From Thiohalophilus sp046483665 (GTDB lineage Bacteria; Pseudomonadota; Gammaproteobacteria; UBA6429; Thiohalophilaceae): a stretch of 35,571 bases of DNA. Positions 1 to 7,543 of the stretch are shown piece by piece; the stretch's first letter is position 1, and each line of letters starts with the position of its first letter. A program made the position numbers and the translations under genes. The notes under the pieces were generated by a model, which saw nothing but the letters and a program-made list of their open reading frames with translations, was not told the DNA's origin and did not search any database. Where the stretch lies: assembly GCF_046483665.1 (NCBI RefSeq), contig NZ_JAWOCR010000017.1, forward strand, positions 1 through 35,571, read 5' to 3'.

Positions 1-311
1 CTGATCCTGGCTTCCTGGCTGGCCGACTGGCCCTGGTTGTCTTTCCAGGCGAGGGTGAATGTATCGCCACTTTTAGCGTCCTTGAAGCCAAAGGAGATGA
101 AGGGGTTTTTGGAAACACCGGGTCCCCAGTGGCATTTGAGCACGATGTTGCCGTTGTGTTCGCATACCACTTCGGTAATGTAATGTGCAGGAATTTTTTT
201 CCCGGTTTTCTTGTCCTTGCGCAGACCGGTTTCCATCGGATGAAAGATGATTGCCTTGACACTGGCTTTGTTGCCTTCGGTCCAGGCGCGGATTTTAATG
301 TCATTTGCCAT
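1..311 (-). CDS. soxZ: SoxZ, thiosulfate oxidation carrier subunit (partial at 3' end)
   Basis: SoxZ pairs with SoxY in the periplasm; the SoxYZ heterodimer carries the sulfur intermediates during thiosulfate oxidation. The visible protein starts MANDIKIRAW and contains the family features HPMETG, ITEVVCEHNG and WGPGVSKNPFISFGF. About 103 residues are seen; the family is usually about 105, so only the last few residues and the stop lie outside the window. No signal peptide is visible, as expected, because SoxZ is exported with SoxY. The ATG at 309-311 has a strong AAGGAG site just upstream. It lies 40 bp downstream of soxY in the same direction, so the two are almost certainly co-transcribed. 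Confidence 0.95.
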   Translation of the reverse strand, partial: MANDIKIRAWTEGNKASVKAIIFHPMETGLRKDKKTGKKIPAHYITEVVCEHNGNIVLKCHWGPGVSKNPFISFGFKDAKSGDTFTLAWKDNQGQSASQEARI

Positions 312-351
312 GCTGAGAACTCCTTAAAATTCTGTTTGGACTGAAACTGAC

Positions 352-822
352 TTAGCCGCCACAACCGCCAAGGGTGACCTTGACTTCTCTTTTGGCGGTG
401 TAGAGTTTGTCGCCAGCCTTGACCACGGCGATGACATCAGAGGTTTTGGCCATCTTGATACGGCCGGTAATTTCCCCGTCGAATTGTTCTGTCAGCTCGT
501 AGCTCGCCGTCAACGGGAATGCGTTGACAGGCACATAAACCGAGATGCTTTCTGCATCGGGCAGATCGGTCCTGATGGTGACCGAAACCACGGCCCCGTT
601 TTCGGCAATATCCGGCGTTTTAACGGTAATCCGATCGCTTTCCACCAGCCCGGTGGTGCCTTCCATTTCCGCCAGTGCGGCATCCATTTTTTCGGCATTG
701 AAGGCTTTTTCCGGCCAGGCTGCCAGCACCTGACCCGGGGTTAACAGATTGGCGCCCGCAGCGACCGCCAGGGTCCCGGCTGCCATCGTACCCTTGAGGA
801 AGAGACGACGTGTATTTTGCAT
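352..822 (-). CDS. soxY: SoxY, thiosulfate oxidation carrier protein
   Basis: SoxY binds the sulfur substrate covalently on a cysteine near its flexible C-terminus. The 156-residue protein ends in GGCGG, the diagnostic carrier motif, with the cysteine at residue 154. The N-terminus NTRRLFLKG followed by a hydrophobic stretch and an Ala-x-Ala region near residue 34 is a twin-arginine (Tat) signal peptide, consistent with export of the folded SoxYZ pair. A GAGGA site lies before the ATG at 820-822. It is the first gene of the soxY-soxZ pair; the rest of the Sox pathway (XA, B, CD) is not in this window. Identification is secure from the two terminal motifs together with the adjacent soxZ. Confidence 0.96.
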   Translation of the reverse strand: MQNTRRLFLKGTMAAGTLAVAAGANLLTPGQVLAAWPEKAFNAEKMDAALAEMEGTTGLVESDRITVKTPDIAENGAVVSVTIRTDLPDAESISVYVPVNAFPLTASYELTEQFDGEITGRIKMAKTSDVIAVVKAGDKLYTAKREVKVTLGGCGG

Positions 823-1081
823 AAAATGAATCCTCGTTATGGTGAATCTTGTTGTCTGTTACCTTCATAGCAGCTTTCATGCCACTTTAAAAACAGCCTG
901 AAAACAATAACCTGGAGCGTAATCAACAACGAGGGATCGCCGTTGATCTGCATTTTGCAACGGCCTGAATTGCAGAATCCGCTCTGGTCAAGTGTGACGC
1001 CCGCCTTCCCGGGCGCCGGATAAGGAGGCGACCACTCAAAGGGGGAAAGTCCTTTTTTTTCAGCAACTTTTGCATCTTTTC
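823..1081. other. Intergenic region between soxY and tRNA-fMet
   Basis: No convincing gene. A GC-rich hairpin (GCCCG/CGGGC, around 1001-1017) and a T-run at 1054-1061 are visible, but they do not form a clean intrinsic terminator. The soxY promoter must lie here; I could not pick one with confidence. Confidence 0.4.
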
Positions 1082-1110
1082 TTGAAATGCGTCGAGCCAG
1101 TCGTTAGACT
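1082..1110 (+). promoter_or_regulatory. Promoter of the tRNA-fMet gene
   Basis: TTGAAA at 1082-1087, a 17-bp spacer and TAGACT at 1105-1110, followed by a GC-rich discriminator ACGCGGC. This is a sigma-70 layout of the kind used by stringently controlled stable-RNA genes, ending 13 bp before the tRNA. Confidence 0.75.
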
Positions 1111-1123
1111 ACGCGGCATCGAT

Positions 1124-1200
<77 letters not shown>

Positions 1201-1210
1201 ATATTTTTCA

Positions 1211-1235
1211 AAAGCCGGTTAATACCGGCTTTTTT
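1211..1235 (+). terminator. Intrinsic terminator of tRNA-fMet
   Basis: Stem AAAGCCGGT / ACCGGCTTT with a TAAT loop, running into a T tract (1211-1235). It is placed 10 bp after the tRNA CCA end. Confidence 0.85.
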
Positions 1236-1345
1236 ATACCTTCGGATTATAAGCCCGACGCGCCAGACGCTTGTCGGACTCGCTGGATCGTATAAGGGCC
1301 GAAGGTCAGCTATCCAAATCCTCTCCCCGCTACCAAATTCCGATT

Positions 1346-1372
1346 AAAGCCCTGATATTCAGGGCTTTTTTT
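1346..1372 (+). terminator. Terminator of tRNA-like unit 1
   Basis: AAAGCCCTGA / TCAGGGCTTT stem with a TAT loop and a run of T residues, 10 bp after the tRNA-like CCA end of unit 1. Confidence 0.8.
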
Positions 1373-1483
1373 ATGGCCTTCGGGTGATAGCCCGACGCGC
1401 TACACGCTCGTCGGACTCGCTGATTCTCTAGATGGGCCGAAGGTCAGCGATCCAAATCCTCTCCCCGCTACCCAATACCGATT

Positions 1484-1510
1484 AAAGTCCTGATTATCAG
1501 GGCTTTTTTT
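1484..1510 (+). terminator. Terminator of tRNA-like unit 2
   Basis: AAAGTCCTGA / TCAGGGCTTT stem (one G-T pair) with a T tract, a near copy of the hairpin of unit 1, again 10 bp after the tRNA-like 3' end. Confidence 0.78.
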
Positions 1511-1620
1511 ATGCCTTCGGGTGATGAGCCCGACGCGCTGTGCGCTCGTCGGTCTCGCTGGATCTCTAATGGGCCGAAGGTCTGCGATTCAAATCCGCCT
1601 GGTACTCGCAACCAACCTGC

Positions 1621-1645
1621 AAAAAAACCGATTTTTTACCGGTCT
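1621..1645 (-). terminator. Probable terminator of the lipid-modification operon
   Basis: Read on the minus strand, a short ACCG/CGGT stem overlaps the stop of the DCC gene and is followed by seven T residues (1621-1627). The stem is short, so it may be weak. It also borders the last tRNA-like unit. Confidence 0.5.
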
Positions 1646-2028
1646 TCTTTATTGTCCGTGACGCAGACACCGTCAGCGCAGCGTTTCTGCAGGCGCCAGC
1701 GGGCGAAACGTCGATAGCCCCAGTCCAGCGGTCGCTGCAGGCGTAGTAGTTTTACAAGTCGTCCCAGATGACGGTAGTAAGGCAGTTCCTGCCACAGTGC
1801 CAGAAACGCCTCGACACCCTGGTGAATTTCTCCCCCGGAGCCGCGCACATGCAAATAGGTCATGGCCGCCTGCGGGGTAATGTCATGGCAGGTGAGTTGT
1901 TCGGGATGCTGGTGAATATCTGTCCACTGGATACGGGCCTGACGATCCAGGCGACGATAGTGCGCGACTTCGCGCCGGCACAGCGGGCAACCGCCGTCAT
2001 AGAACATAATGGGTCGGCTGGAGTTCAT
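1636..2028 (-). CDS. DCC family (DUF393) putative thiol-disulfide oxidoreductase
   Basis: 130-residue protein of the DUF393/DCC family, small proteins predicted to be thiol-disulfide oxidoreductases. The family motif is at the N-terminus: MFYDGGCPLCRRE, residues 8-20, with a CPLC redox pair at Cys14 and Cys17. It is followed by ITPQAAMTYLHV and a C-terminal half rich in Arg, Leu and Trp (YRHLGRLVKLLRLQRPLDWGYRRFARWR). No signal peptide is seen. It is the last gene of the operon, 5 bp after the second Cfa homologue. The substrate is unknown; redox upkeep of one of the operon's enzymes is only a guess. Confidence 0.85.
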   Translation of the reverse strand: MNSSRPIMFYDGGCPLCRREVAHYRRLDRQARIQWTDIHQHPEQLTCHDITPQAAMTYLHVRGSGGEIHQGVEAFLALWQELPYYRHLGRLVKLLRLQRPLDWGYRRFARWRLQKRCADGVCVTDNKEDR

Positions 2029-2033
2029 TGTGA

Positions 2034-3311
2034 CTAATTCTCCTCAAGACGGCCGAGCATGGCAGCATGGCGTGCTGCGGGTTTGCTCAACAATATCTGC
2101 ACATCGCCGATGGCGCGCTCTTCGAAGCCGCCCTCGCAGTAGCAAAGATAAAACTCCCACATACGGATGAAGCTCTCCGGGTAACCGAGTTGTTTGACCT
2201 GTTCCAGGTTGTCAAAGAAGCGCCTACGCCAGTCAGCCAGCGTCCGGGCGTAATGCGGGCCGATGTCCTCCAGGTGAGTGATTTTCATATCGCTGCTGCG
2301 GGCAATACTGCTGGCCATGCTTGATATCGCCGGGATAAAGCTGCCCGGGAAGATATATCGTTGGATAAAGTCCACGGAGCGCAGTGCCGCGCGATAGCGT
2401 TGATCGGTGAGGGTGATTGCCTGCAATAGCATGACGCCGTCGGGCTTGAGCCGCTCACTGCATTGGGCGAAATAGGTATCCTGATATTGATGACCGATGG
2501 CCTCGATCATCTCGATGGAGACCAGTTTATCGTATTGCCCTTGCAGATCCCGGTAGTCCTGCAATAACAGTTCGATACGGTTTTCCAGGCCCAGTTTCTT
2601 AATGCGCTCTCTGGCATACTCGTATTGTTCCCGGGAGAGAGTGGTCGTAGTGACCCGGCAGCCGTAGTGGCGTGCCGCGTGGATGGCGAAACCGCCCCAG
2701 CCGGTGCCGATCTCCAGCACATGATCATCGGGGCGCAACCGCAGCTTCTGGCAGATTCGTTCCAGCTTGGCGTAGGAGGCCTGGGCCAGGCTGCTGTCAT
2801 AGTTTTCATAGATGGCACAGGAGTACATCATGCTCTCATCCAGAAACAGCCTGAAAAAATCGTTACCCAGATCGTAGTGGGCCTGGATGTTTTGCCGGCT
2901 GCCCTGGCGGGTGTTGCGGTTCAGCCAGTGGAACGCCTTGTAGAGGGGGGCTCGCAATCGTGACAGGCTGTCATCCATGCCATCCAGTACCTCGCGGTTG
3001 AGCAGCAACAGACGCACCAGTCGGGTCAGGTCACTGCAGTGCCAGCTGCCACGCATATAAGCCTCGCCGGCGCCGATACTGCCCCCGAAAGCCAGGTCGC
3101 TATAGAATTCCGGATGCTTCACACTGACGGAGACTTTCAGTTCGGTCTGCGTGTCACCAAAATGGTACTGGCGGTCACCGTCGTACAGGGTCAGGCTGCC
3201 GTGTTGCAGGTGCGCCAGACGATCCATAACGCCACGGCGGGCCAGCTGATCCAGCCAGCGTCGGCGAGGGCGAGGGGATTCAGCATTCAGAGGTATAATC
3301 GAAGCTTTCAT
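2034..3311 (-). CDS. Cyclopropane-fatty-acyl-phospholipid synthase family methyltransferase
   Basis: 425-residue SAM-dependent methyltransferase of the Cfa family, which alters unsaturated acyl chains in membrane phospholipids. An N-terminal lipid-binding region (about 1-140) precedes NIQAHYDLGNDFFRLFLD and MYSCAIY, whose Cys165 matches the active-site cysteine of Escherichia coli Cfa. The SAM-binding motif VLEIGTGWGG is at 198-207, and EMIEAIG is near 267-273. The conserved HTIG of E. coli Cfa is here QAIT (297-300), so the bicarbonate-site histidine is replaced. That may mean a product other than a cyclopropane. The start overlaps the DUF1365 stop by 4 bp (ATGA). Cfa, DUF1365 and FAD oxidoreductase genes occur together in many proteobacteria, including singlet-oxygen regulons. 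The family is certain; the exact reaction is not. Confidence 0.88.
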   Translation of the reverse strand: MKASIIPLNAESPRPRRRWLDQLARRGVMDRLAHLQHGSLTLYDGDRQYHFGDTQTELKVSVSVKHPEFYSDLAFGGSIGAGEAYMRGSWHCSDLTRLVRLLLLNREVLDGMDDSLSRLRAPLYKAFHWLNRNTRQGSRQNIQAHYDLGNDFFRLFLDESMMYSCAIYENYDSSLAQASYAKLERICQKLRLRPDDHVLEIGTGWGGFAIHAARHYGCRVTTTTLSREQYEYARERIKKLGLENRIELLLQDYRDLQGQYDKLVSIEMIEAIGHQYQDTYFAQCSERLKPDGVMLLQAITLTDQRYRAALRSVDFIQRYIFPGSFIPAISSMASSIARSSDMKITHLEDIGPHYARTLADWRRRFFDNLEQVKQLGYPESFIRMWEFYLCYCEGGFEERAIGDVQILLSKPAARHAAMLGRLEEN

Positions 3312-4087
3312 CGTGATTTCGCCGAGTGCGGCGTCTCCTTGTTGTCTGGGTGGGGGTAAAAGGGGAACCGTTTCAGCCAGAGCTTCAGCGCCTGGTAATA
3401 GATGGCCATGATCACCTTCACAGTCATTAAGGGATAACCGAGCAAAACCCTGGCCAGCCGGGCGTGGTTGAGTGGTTTGCGTTCCAGTCTGAGCGTGGCA
3501 TCGAACAGCGTGCTGTCCTGCTGGTGGTTGATCATGTGCACGGCAAGCTGTTTGCCCGGAGTCGAAAAGTGCCAGTCATATTCCAGATCCATGGGCATAA
3601 AGGGCGAAACGTGAAAATTCTTGCCGAACCGGTAGCGCTTGTGTTGCTGCTTGCCCCGGTTGTCCTGTTCCGAGAGGACATAACAGTGCTGTTCACCCCA
3701 GGGCGTGTTGTTGATCTCCGCCACCAGGTATTCGACATACTGATCTTCCGAATCGAAACAGTAATAGAAGCTGACCGGGTTGAAACCATAACCAAAATAA
3801 CGCAGATGGGTCAGTAAACGTATCGGACCGACGGGTCGTTGCCCGGTCTGCTGTTCCACCCGATCACGAATGGCATCGGCCAGTGGTGTTGCCGGATCGC
3901 CATGATGGTCCGCGCGCCGGAACCAGGCCAGGTTAAAGCGCCGGGCTGACCACAGCCAGAAGCGGTCAAACACGCCCGGCAGTTCGTCCAGATCCAGATA
4001 CAGCATGAACAGGCGGTAACCAAACGCGTGTTCATGCGGCGCAAAGCGGCGGTGTCTAACTCGCCCTTGATAGATACAGCTGTTCAT
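3308..4087 (-). CDS. DUF1365 family protein
   Basis: 259 residues, a typical length for DUF1365. Recognisable stretches are YQGRVRHRRFAPHEHAFGYRLFMLYLDLDEL at the N-terminus (positions 4-34), the central LLTHLRYFGYGFNPVSFYYCFD, and KNFHVSPFMPMDLEYDWHF. The biochemical role of DUF1365 is not established. It is consistently linked to Cfa-like methyltransferases and FAD-dependent oxidoreductases, which suggests a shared lipid-modifying pathway. The N-terminus matches the family, so the ATG at 4085-4087 is probably right; it lies 32 bp inside the end of the upstream oxidoreductase gene. The end overlaps the next gene by 4 bp, pointing to translational coupling on both sides. Confidence 0.88.
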   Translation of the reverse strand: MNSCIYQGRVRHRRFAPHEHAFGYRLFMLYLDLDELPGVFDRFWLWSARRFNLAWFRRADHHGDPATPLADAIRDRVEQQTGQRPVGPIRLLTHLRYFGYGFNPVSFYYCFDSEDQYVEYLVAEINNTPWGEQHCYVLSEQDNRGKQQHKRYRFGKNFHVSPFMPMDLEYDWHFSTPGKQLAVHMINHQQDSTLFDATLRLERKPLNHARLARVLLGYPLMTVKVIMAIYYQALKLWLKRFPFYPHPDNKETPHSAKSR

Positions 4088-5330
4088 GCTGATGCTCCTT
4101 GAAGTGTTTGAGAGCGTTCAGGGCACTGACTACGCCGTCTTCGTGAAAGCCGTAGCGCCAGTAAGCTCCGCAATAGAAGGTGCGCAACGGTCCGTTGACC
4201 TCACTCTGGCGCTGCTGGGCGGCGATTGCATCCGGCGTAAATACCGGGTGATGGTAATACAGGCGTTTGAGTATCTTGCGCTCGTCAATAGCGGCTGTGT
4301 GATTCAGGGTCACGCAAAAAGGAGTTTTGTGCCGGATACCCTGCAGAATGTTCATGTTATAGGTGACGGCCACGCGATCTTGCTGTTGTCGCAGAAGGTG
4401 ATAGTTCCAGGCTGCCCAAGCAAGTTTACGCCGCGGCAACAGGCTCCGATCGGTATGCAGAATTGCCTCGTTGTCCTGGTAGGGAATGGCGCCGAGCACG
4501 CTGCGTTCCACTGAAGAGGCGTCCTTCAGCATTGCCAGAGCCTGATCGCTGTGCGAAGCGATGAATACATAATCGTAGTTCTCGGGCGCCTGACCCGCAC
4601 TGGTCACTTCTACATGGTCGGCAAAGCGTCGCACAGACGTGACCGGACTGTTGAGACGGATTCGATCGCGATAGGGCTGGATAAGCCTGTTAACATATTC
4701 TTTCGAACCACCATCTATGACATACCAGGTGGGCCGGTCGTTGACACTCAGCATTCCATGGTTATGGAAAAAGCGGATGAAGTAATATGCCGGGAAGTCC
4801 TGCATCATCTCGCTGGTGGAAGACCAGATCGCCGCGCCCATCGGCAGGATATAGTGCTCGATAAACTCCCGCCGGTAGCCGCCGCGCGACAGATAGTCTC
4901 CCAGACTCAGTGATTCATCCTGTTGTTCCAGCAACTGTGGCGCTTCCCGGTTGAAGCGCAGAATGTCGTTGATCATCCGGTAGAAACCCGGGCGCAGCAG
5001 ATTACGTCGTTGGGCGAACAGGCTGTTCAGGGTTGTGCCGTTATATTCCAGTCCCGTTTTGTCGCATTTGACACTGAAGCTCATGTTTGAGGCCTGCGCC
5101 GGCACATTGAGCTCATTCAACAGCCGGGTGAATTGCGGATAGGTCCGGTAGTTGAACACGATGAACCCGGTATCGATTGCAAACTGATGATCCTGCCATT
5201 GAATCTCGTGCGTATGGGTATGGCCGCCGATATAATCATTGGCCTCGTACACCGTGATGTCATGTTCTTTCGACAGGTGATAGGCCGCAACATTGCCTGC
5301 AATTCCGGTACCTATGATGGCGATTTTCAT
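4056..5330 (-). CDS. NAD(P)/FAD-dependent oxidoreductase (amine-oxidase-like)
   Basis: 424 residues from the chosen start. The N-terminus MKIAIIGTGIAGNVAAYHL is a Rossmann dinucleotide fold (GxGxxG), followed by VYEANDYIGGHTHT, the second flavin-binding segment. TGFIVFNYRTYPQFTRLLNEL and FYCGAYWRYGFHEDGVVSAL near the C-terminus are typical of the flavoproteins found next to DUF1365 and Cfa genes. A longer frame reaches 5474, but its extra 48 residues look like noise and overlap the desaturase. The ATG at 5328-5330 puts the glycine motif at residue 8 and has an AGGGAA site upstream. The enzyme probably oxidises or desaturates a lipid or polyisoprenoid. Homologues in singlet-oxygen regulons are tied to modified (furan) fatty acids, but the substrate here is inferred. 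Confidence 0.88.
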   Translation of the reverse strand: MKIAIIGTGIAGNVAAYHLSKEHDITVYEANDYIGGHTHTHEIQWQDHQFAIDTGFIVFNYRTYPQFTRLLNELNVPAQASNMSFSVKCDKTGLEYNGTTLNSLFAQRRNLLRPGFYRMINDILRFNREAPQLLEQQDESLSLGDYLSRGGYRREFIEHYILPMGAAIWSSTSEMMQDFPAYYFIRFFHNHGMLSVNDRPTWYVIDGGSKEYVNRLIQPYRDRIRLNSPVTSVRRFADHVEVTSAGQAPENYDYVFIASHSDQALAMLKDASSVERSVLGAIPYQDNEAILHTDRSLLPRRKLAWAAWNYHLLRQQQDRVAVTYNMNILQGIRHKTPFCVTLNHTAAIDERKILKRLYYHHPVFTPDAIAAQQRQSEVNGPLRTFYCGAYWRYGFHEDGVVSALNALKHFKEHQHEQLYLSRAS

Positions 5331-5335
5331 GCTGT

Positions 5336-6316
5336 TTATTCCCTGGTCTGTCGTCTGCCGACAGGCATTGTGTCGGCTCCATGAATGATGCGTTGCGGGA
5401 CCGGGCGCAGATCCCAGATCAGGCCTGTCCAGGCCAACAGCCTGAGCAGGTAATAGGTCAGATCGATTTGCCACCAGTGAAAACCCTGGCGGGCAGAGCC
5501 GGGATAGTAGTGATGATTGTTATGCCAGCCTTCGCCAAACGTCAGCAGGGCGAGCACCCAGTTGTTCCGGCTATCATCCCCGGTAGGGAAGGCACGCTGG
5601 CCAATCCGGTGCGCCACCGAGTTGATGGTAAATGTGACGTGATAGAGAACCACGGTGGAGATCACGAACCCCCACATCACCATCTGCAGGCCATCGGTTC
5701 CCAGTCCCGGTGCGTCCGCGGCCAGCATTTCGCCCAGCAGATACAGCGCGGCCATCAATAACAGGGGTACCAGCGCATCGAACCGATCGAGGAAGCGCAG
5801 TTCGGGGTAGCGGGCGAAATCCCGTATCCGTTCATCGGGGGTGGCAAAATTGGTCTGCGAAAGAAACCAGCCATGATGGCTCCACCAGAAACCCTGCTGT
5901 CGGGGTGAGTGCACGTCCTGCGGCCGATCGGAACGGGCATGATGTTGCCGATGATGTCCCGCCCACCACAGTGGGCCGCGCTGAACGGCACTGGCGCCCA
6001 GTACTGCGAATATCAACTGGGTGGTACGTGAAGTTTTAAAGGCGCGATGCGAGAAATAACGATGGTAAAAACCCGTAATCGCGAACATGCGCAGGGCATA
6101 CAGGGCGAATGCTATAGCCACCGCAACCGGACTGACCCCGGTCCAGAACACGCCCAGCACTGCAACATGCAGTGCGATGAAGGGGATCGTTCTCAGCCAG
6201 TCTATCCGGCGTTCGCCAGTTTCCGTCACCGGTTGTGTCTGACCGCTGTCGAACCAGCGCAGCACGGCCAGCCAGCGCGAGCCGGATGCGGTATTCAGTT
6301 GGTTGGTATCATTCAT
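5336..6316 (-). CDS. Membrane fatty acid desaturase (acyl-CoA/acyl-lipid delta-9 type)
   Basis: 326 residues from the chosen ATG at 6314-6316. The three histidine boxes of the membrane di-iron desaturases are all present: HRYFSH, HRQHH and HNNHH (in FGEGWHNNHHYYPGSARQG). Hydrophobic segments flank them (IPFIALHVAVLGVFWTGV, VAIAFALYALRMFAITGFY, VPLLLMAALYLLGEML, VISTVVLYHVTF). It should introduce a double bond into membrane acyl chains using oxygen and reduced electron carriers, and could supply the substrate for the Cfa-like enzymes of the operon. An upstream in-frame ATG at 6394 would lie deep inside the lipocalin gene, so it was not used. The chosen start overlaps the lipocalin end by 8 bp. 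Confidence 0.9.
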   Translation of the reverse strand: MNDTNQLNTASGSRWLAVLRWFDSGQTQPVTETGERRIDWLRTIPFIALHVAVLGVFWTGVSPVAVAIAFALYALRMFAITGFYHRYFSHRAFKTSRTTQLIFAVLGASAVQRGPLWWAGHHRQHHARSDRPQDVHSPRQQGFWWSHHGWFLSQTNFATPDERIRDFARYPELRFLDRFDALVPLLLMAALYLLGEMLAADAPGLGTDGLQMVMWGFVISTVVLYHVTFTINSVAHRIGQRAFPTGDDSRNNWVLALLTFGEGWHNNHHYYPGSARQGFHWWQIDLTYYLLRLLAWTGLIWDLRPVPQRIIHGADTMPVGRRQTRE

Positions 6317-6878
6317 CAGCCTGGATACTCCCGGAGACGGGCGATGACGGCTCAGACCAGGATTGGGGAACACGCTGTATTTCACTGGTGTCATATCCTT
6401 CCTGCTGCAAAATCGAAATCAGTTTTTTATAGGTAGCATCGCTAATCTGTGGTGTGCGAGCCATGATCCAGGCGTAATCCCGTTTCAGGCGGCCGATAAT
6501 AGTATGCGAGTAATCTTCATCCACGTAGATGATCCGGTAATCAGCCTTGATGGGCCAGATAAACTGCATTCCCCATACGGCATTGGATTCGCTGTCACGG
6601 ATATAACCTGTCGGGTGATAATCCTTTTGTTCTCCCTCGAAGCTGTCTTTACGAAAGCTGAAGGTGGTGGCGACCGTGCCATCCTCATTCAATGAATAGG
6701 ACTCAATAGCATTGTGGGCGCCTCTTTCGATAAAAGTGGGTATGTTGGCAATCACATACCAGTCCCCCATAAAACGAGGGATATCCACCCTGTCCGCGGT
6801 GCGTATCGGTGGGTAACTATTACAGCCCGTCACAGTCAGGGTCAGTAAAACAGTCGGGAGCATCAGTCCGAGTTTCAT
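6309..6878 (-). CDS. blc: Lipocalin family lipoprotein (Blc-like)
   Basis: 189-residue bacterial lipocalin. The N-terminus MKLGLMLPTVLLTLTVTGC is a lipoprotein signal ending in a lipobox with Cys19. The mature start carries the lipocalin signature FMGDWYVIANIPTF (GxW). SYSLNEDGTVATTFSFRKDSF and YRIIYVDEDYSHTIIGRLKRDYAWIMARTP also match Blc. Blc of Escherichia coli is an outer-membrane lipoprotein that binds fatty acids and lysophospholipids. In this operon it may carry or repair damaged or modified lipids; that role is inference. The start at 6876-6878 has a CCGGAG site; the longer in-frame extension lacks a signal peptide. It lies 14 bp after the DUF6134-like gene. Confidence 0.92.
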   Translation of the reverse strand: MKLGLMLPTVLLTLTVTGCNSYPPIRTADRVDIPRFMGDWYVIANIPTFIERGAHNAIESYSLNEDGTVATTFSFRKDSFEGEQKDYHPTGYIRDSESNAVWGMQFIWPIKADYRIIYVDEDYSHTIIGRLKRDYAWIMARTPQISDATYKKLISILQQEGYDTSEIQRVPQSWSEPSSPVSGSIQADE

Positions 6879-6892
6879 CAGTTTCTCCGGAG

Positions 6893-7543
6893 TTACTGGA
6901 TGCGATAGCGCAGGGTGGCACCGCTTTCTGTGCTGGATTCCAGTGCCAGCCACTGGTCCTGGTCGGAATACCACAAGTCGATCTCAAACGTTTCGTTGCG
7001 TATGCGATAACGTTTAGCTTGCCGTACTTGATCGCTCATCGTAATACTGTCTGTACCCAGAGAAATGATTTCCACATTCTGATATTCGCCGGTCTGAGTA
7101 TTCAGCAGGCGCGGCGTATCCAGTAATCGTGGAGACCAGTAAGCAAAACTGCGAACACAACCTTCGAGGGATTTGTCACCGGGCTGGGAAAAGATCAATT
7201 GACCATCATTTTTTCGGGCTCTGACCTGGCTCAGTGTACCGTTATCATCGGTAGCTGAATCCACCTCGACCAGGCAACCATTACGCCAGGTTTCCCGATT
7301 GTAATGACGATATTCATAGGCATTGATGAACCAGAATCTGACATCAAAGCGGGCCTCGGAAATCACGCGCTTTTGTTCCGCTTCGTGAGTGATGCTGAAA
7401 CGGTGATAGCCGATCTCTTTGTCATCCAGGTAGACCGTGAAATGCCACTGGCGATCCCCGCTGTTCATGCCGGTGCTCGCGAGGATAATTGCAGGAGACA
7501 AAGCTAGCGACAATCCAACAATCAGTAGCAATTTTTTCATCAT
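6893..7543 (-). CDS. Exported DUF6134-like protein
   Basis: 216-residue protein with an N-terminal signal peptide (MMKKLLLIVGLSLALSPAII, cleavage probably after LA-S near residue 22). The mature part is rich in beta-strand-like segments: WHFTVYLDDKEIGYHRFSI, FWFINAYEYRHYNRETWRNGCL and YRIRNETFEIDLWYSDQDQWLALES. I assign it to DUF6134 from memory of the sequence type and its neighbours, so treat the family number with caution. The function is unknown; the fold pattern suggests a periplasmic ligand-binding or lipid-associated protein. The ATG at 7541-7543 overlaps the DUF1295 stop in an ATGA and has a GGGGAG site. The in-frame extension to 7792 lies inside the upstream gene and was rejected. 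Confidence 0.8.
   Translation of the reverse strand: MMKKLLLIVGLSLALSPAIILASTGMNSGDRQWHFTVYLDDKEIGYHRFSITHEAEQKRVISEARFDVRFWFINAYEYRHYNRETWRNGCLVEVDSATDDNGTLSQVRARKNDGQLIFSQPGDKSLEGCVRSFAYWSPRLLDTPRLLNTQTGEYQNVEIISLGTDSITMSDQVRQAKRYRIRNETFEIDLWYSDQDQWLALESSTESGATLRYRIQ

Larger units (their letters stand above)
1239..1613 (+). repeat. Three tandem tRNA-fMet-derived units (about 137-bp period)
   Basis: Three units begin with CCTTCGG at 1239, 1377 and 1514 (periods 138 and 137). Each unit first carries an inverted copy of the tRNA anticodon arm (CCTTCGG..AGCCCGACG). It then has a direct degenerate copy (CTCGTCGG ... GGGCCGAAGGTC). In units 1 and 2 the tRNA 3' end follows almost unchanged (AAATCCTCTCCCCGCTACC), then a terminator hairpin. 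The CCTTCGG and CCGAAGG elements of one unit can pair, enclosing a second hairpin CCGACG/CGTCGG, so each unit should fold as one nested stem-loop. The TTC of the T loop and the CAT anticodon loop are lost, so these are not working tRNAs. Unit 3 is more degenerate. The layout recalls the rtT repeats behind the Escherichia coli tyrT tRNA genes, which also repeat the tRNA 3' end. Whether an RNA is made and processed is unknown. Confidence 0.85.

Noticed and set aside
1239..1613. CRISPR array or prophage attachment sites next to a tRNA
   Set aside because: The period is about 137 bp, whole units are similar (no variable spacers), and there is no cas or integrase gene. The repeats are tRNA-derived with inverted and direct parts.
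1296..1613. Additional functional tRNA genes
   Set aside because: The copies lack the 5' half, the T-loop TTC and a proper anticodon loop, so they cannot fold as tRNAs.
5331..5474. N-terminal extension of the FAD oxidoreductase
   Set aside because: The extra 48 residues overlap the desaturase coding region, are not protein-like and would displace the flavin motif from the N-terminus.
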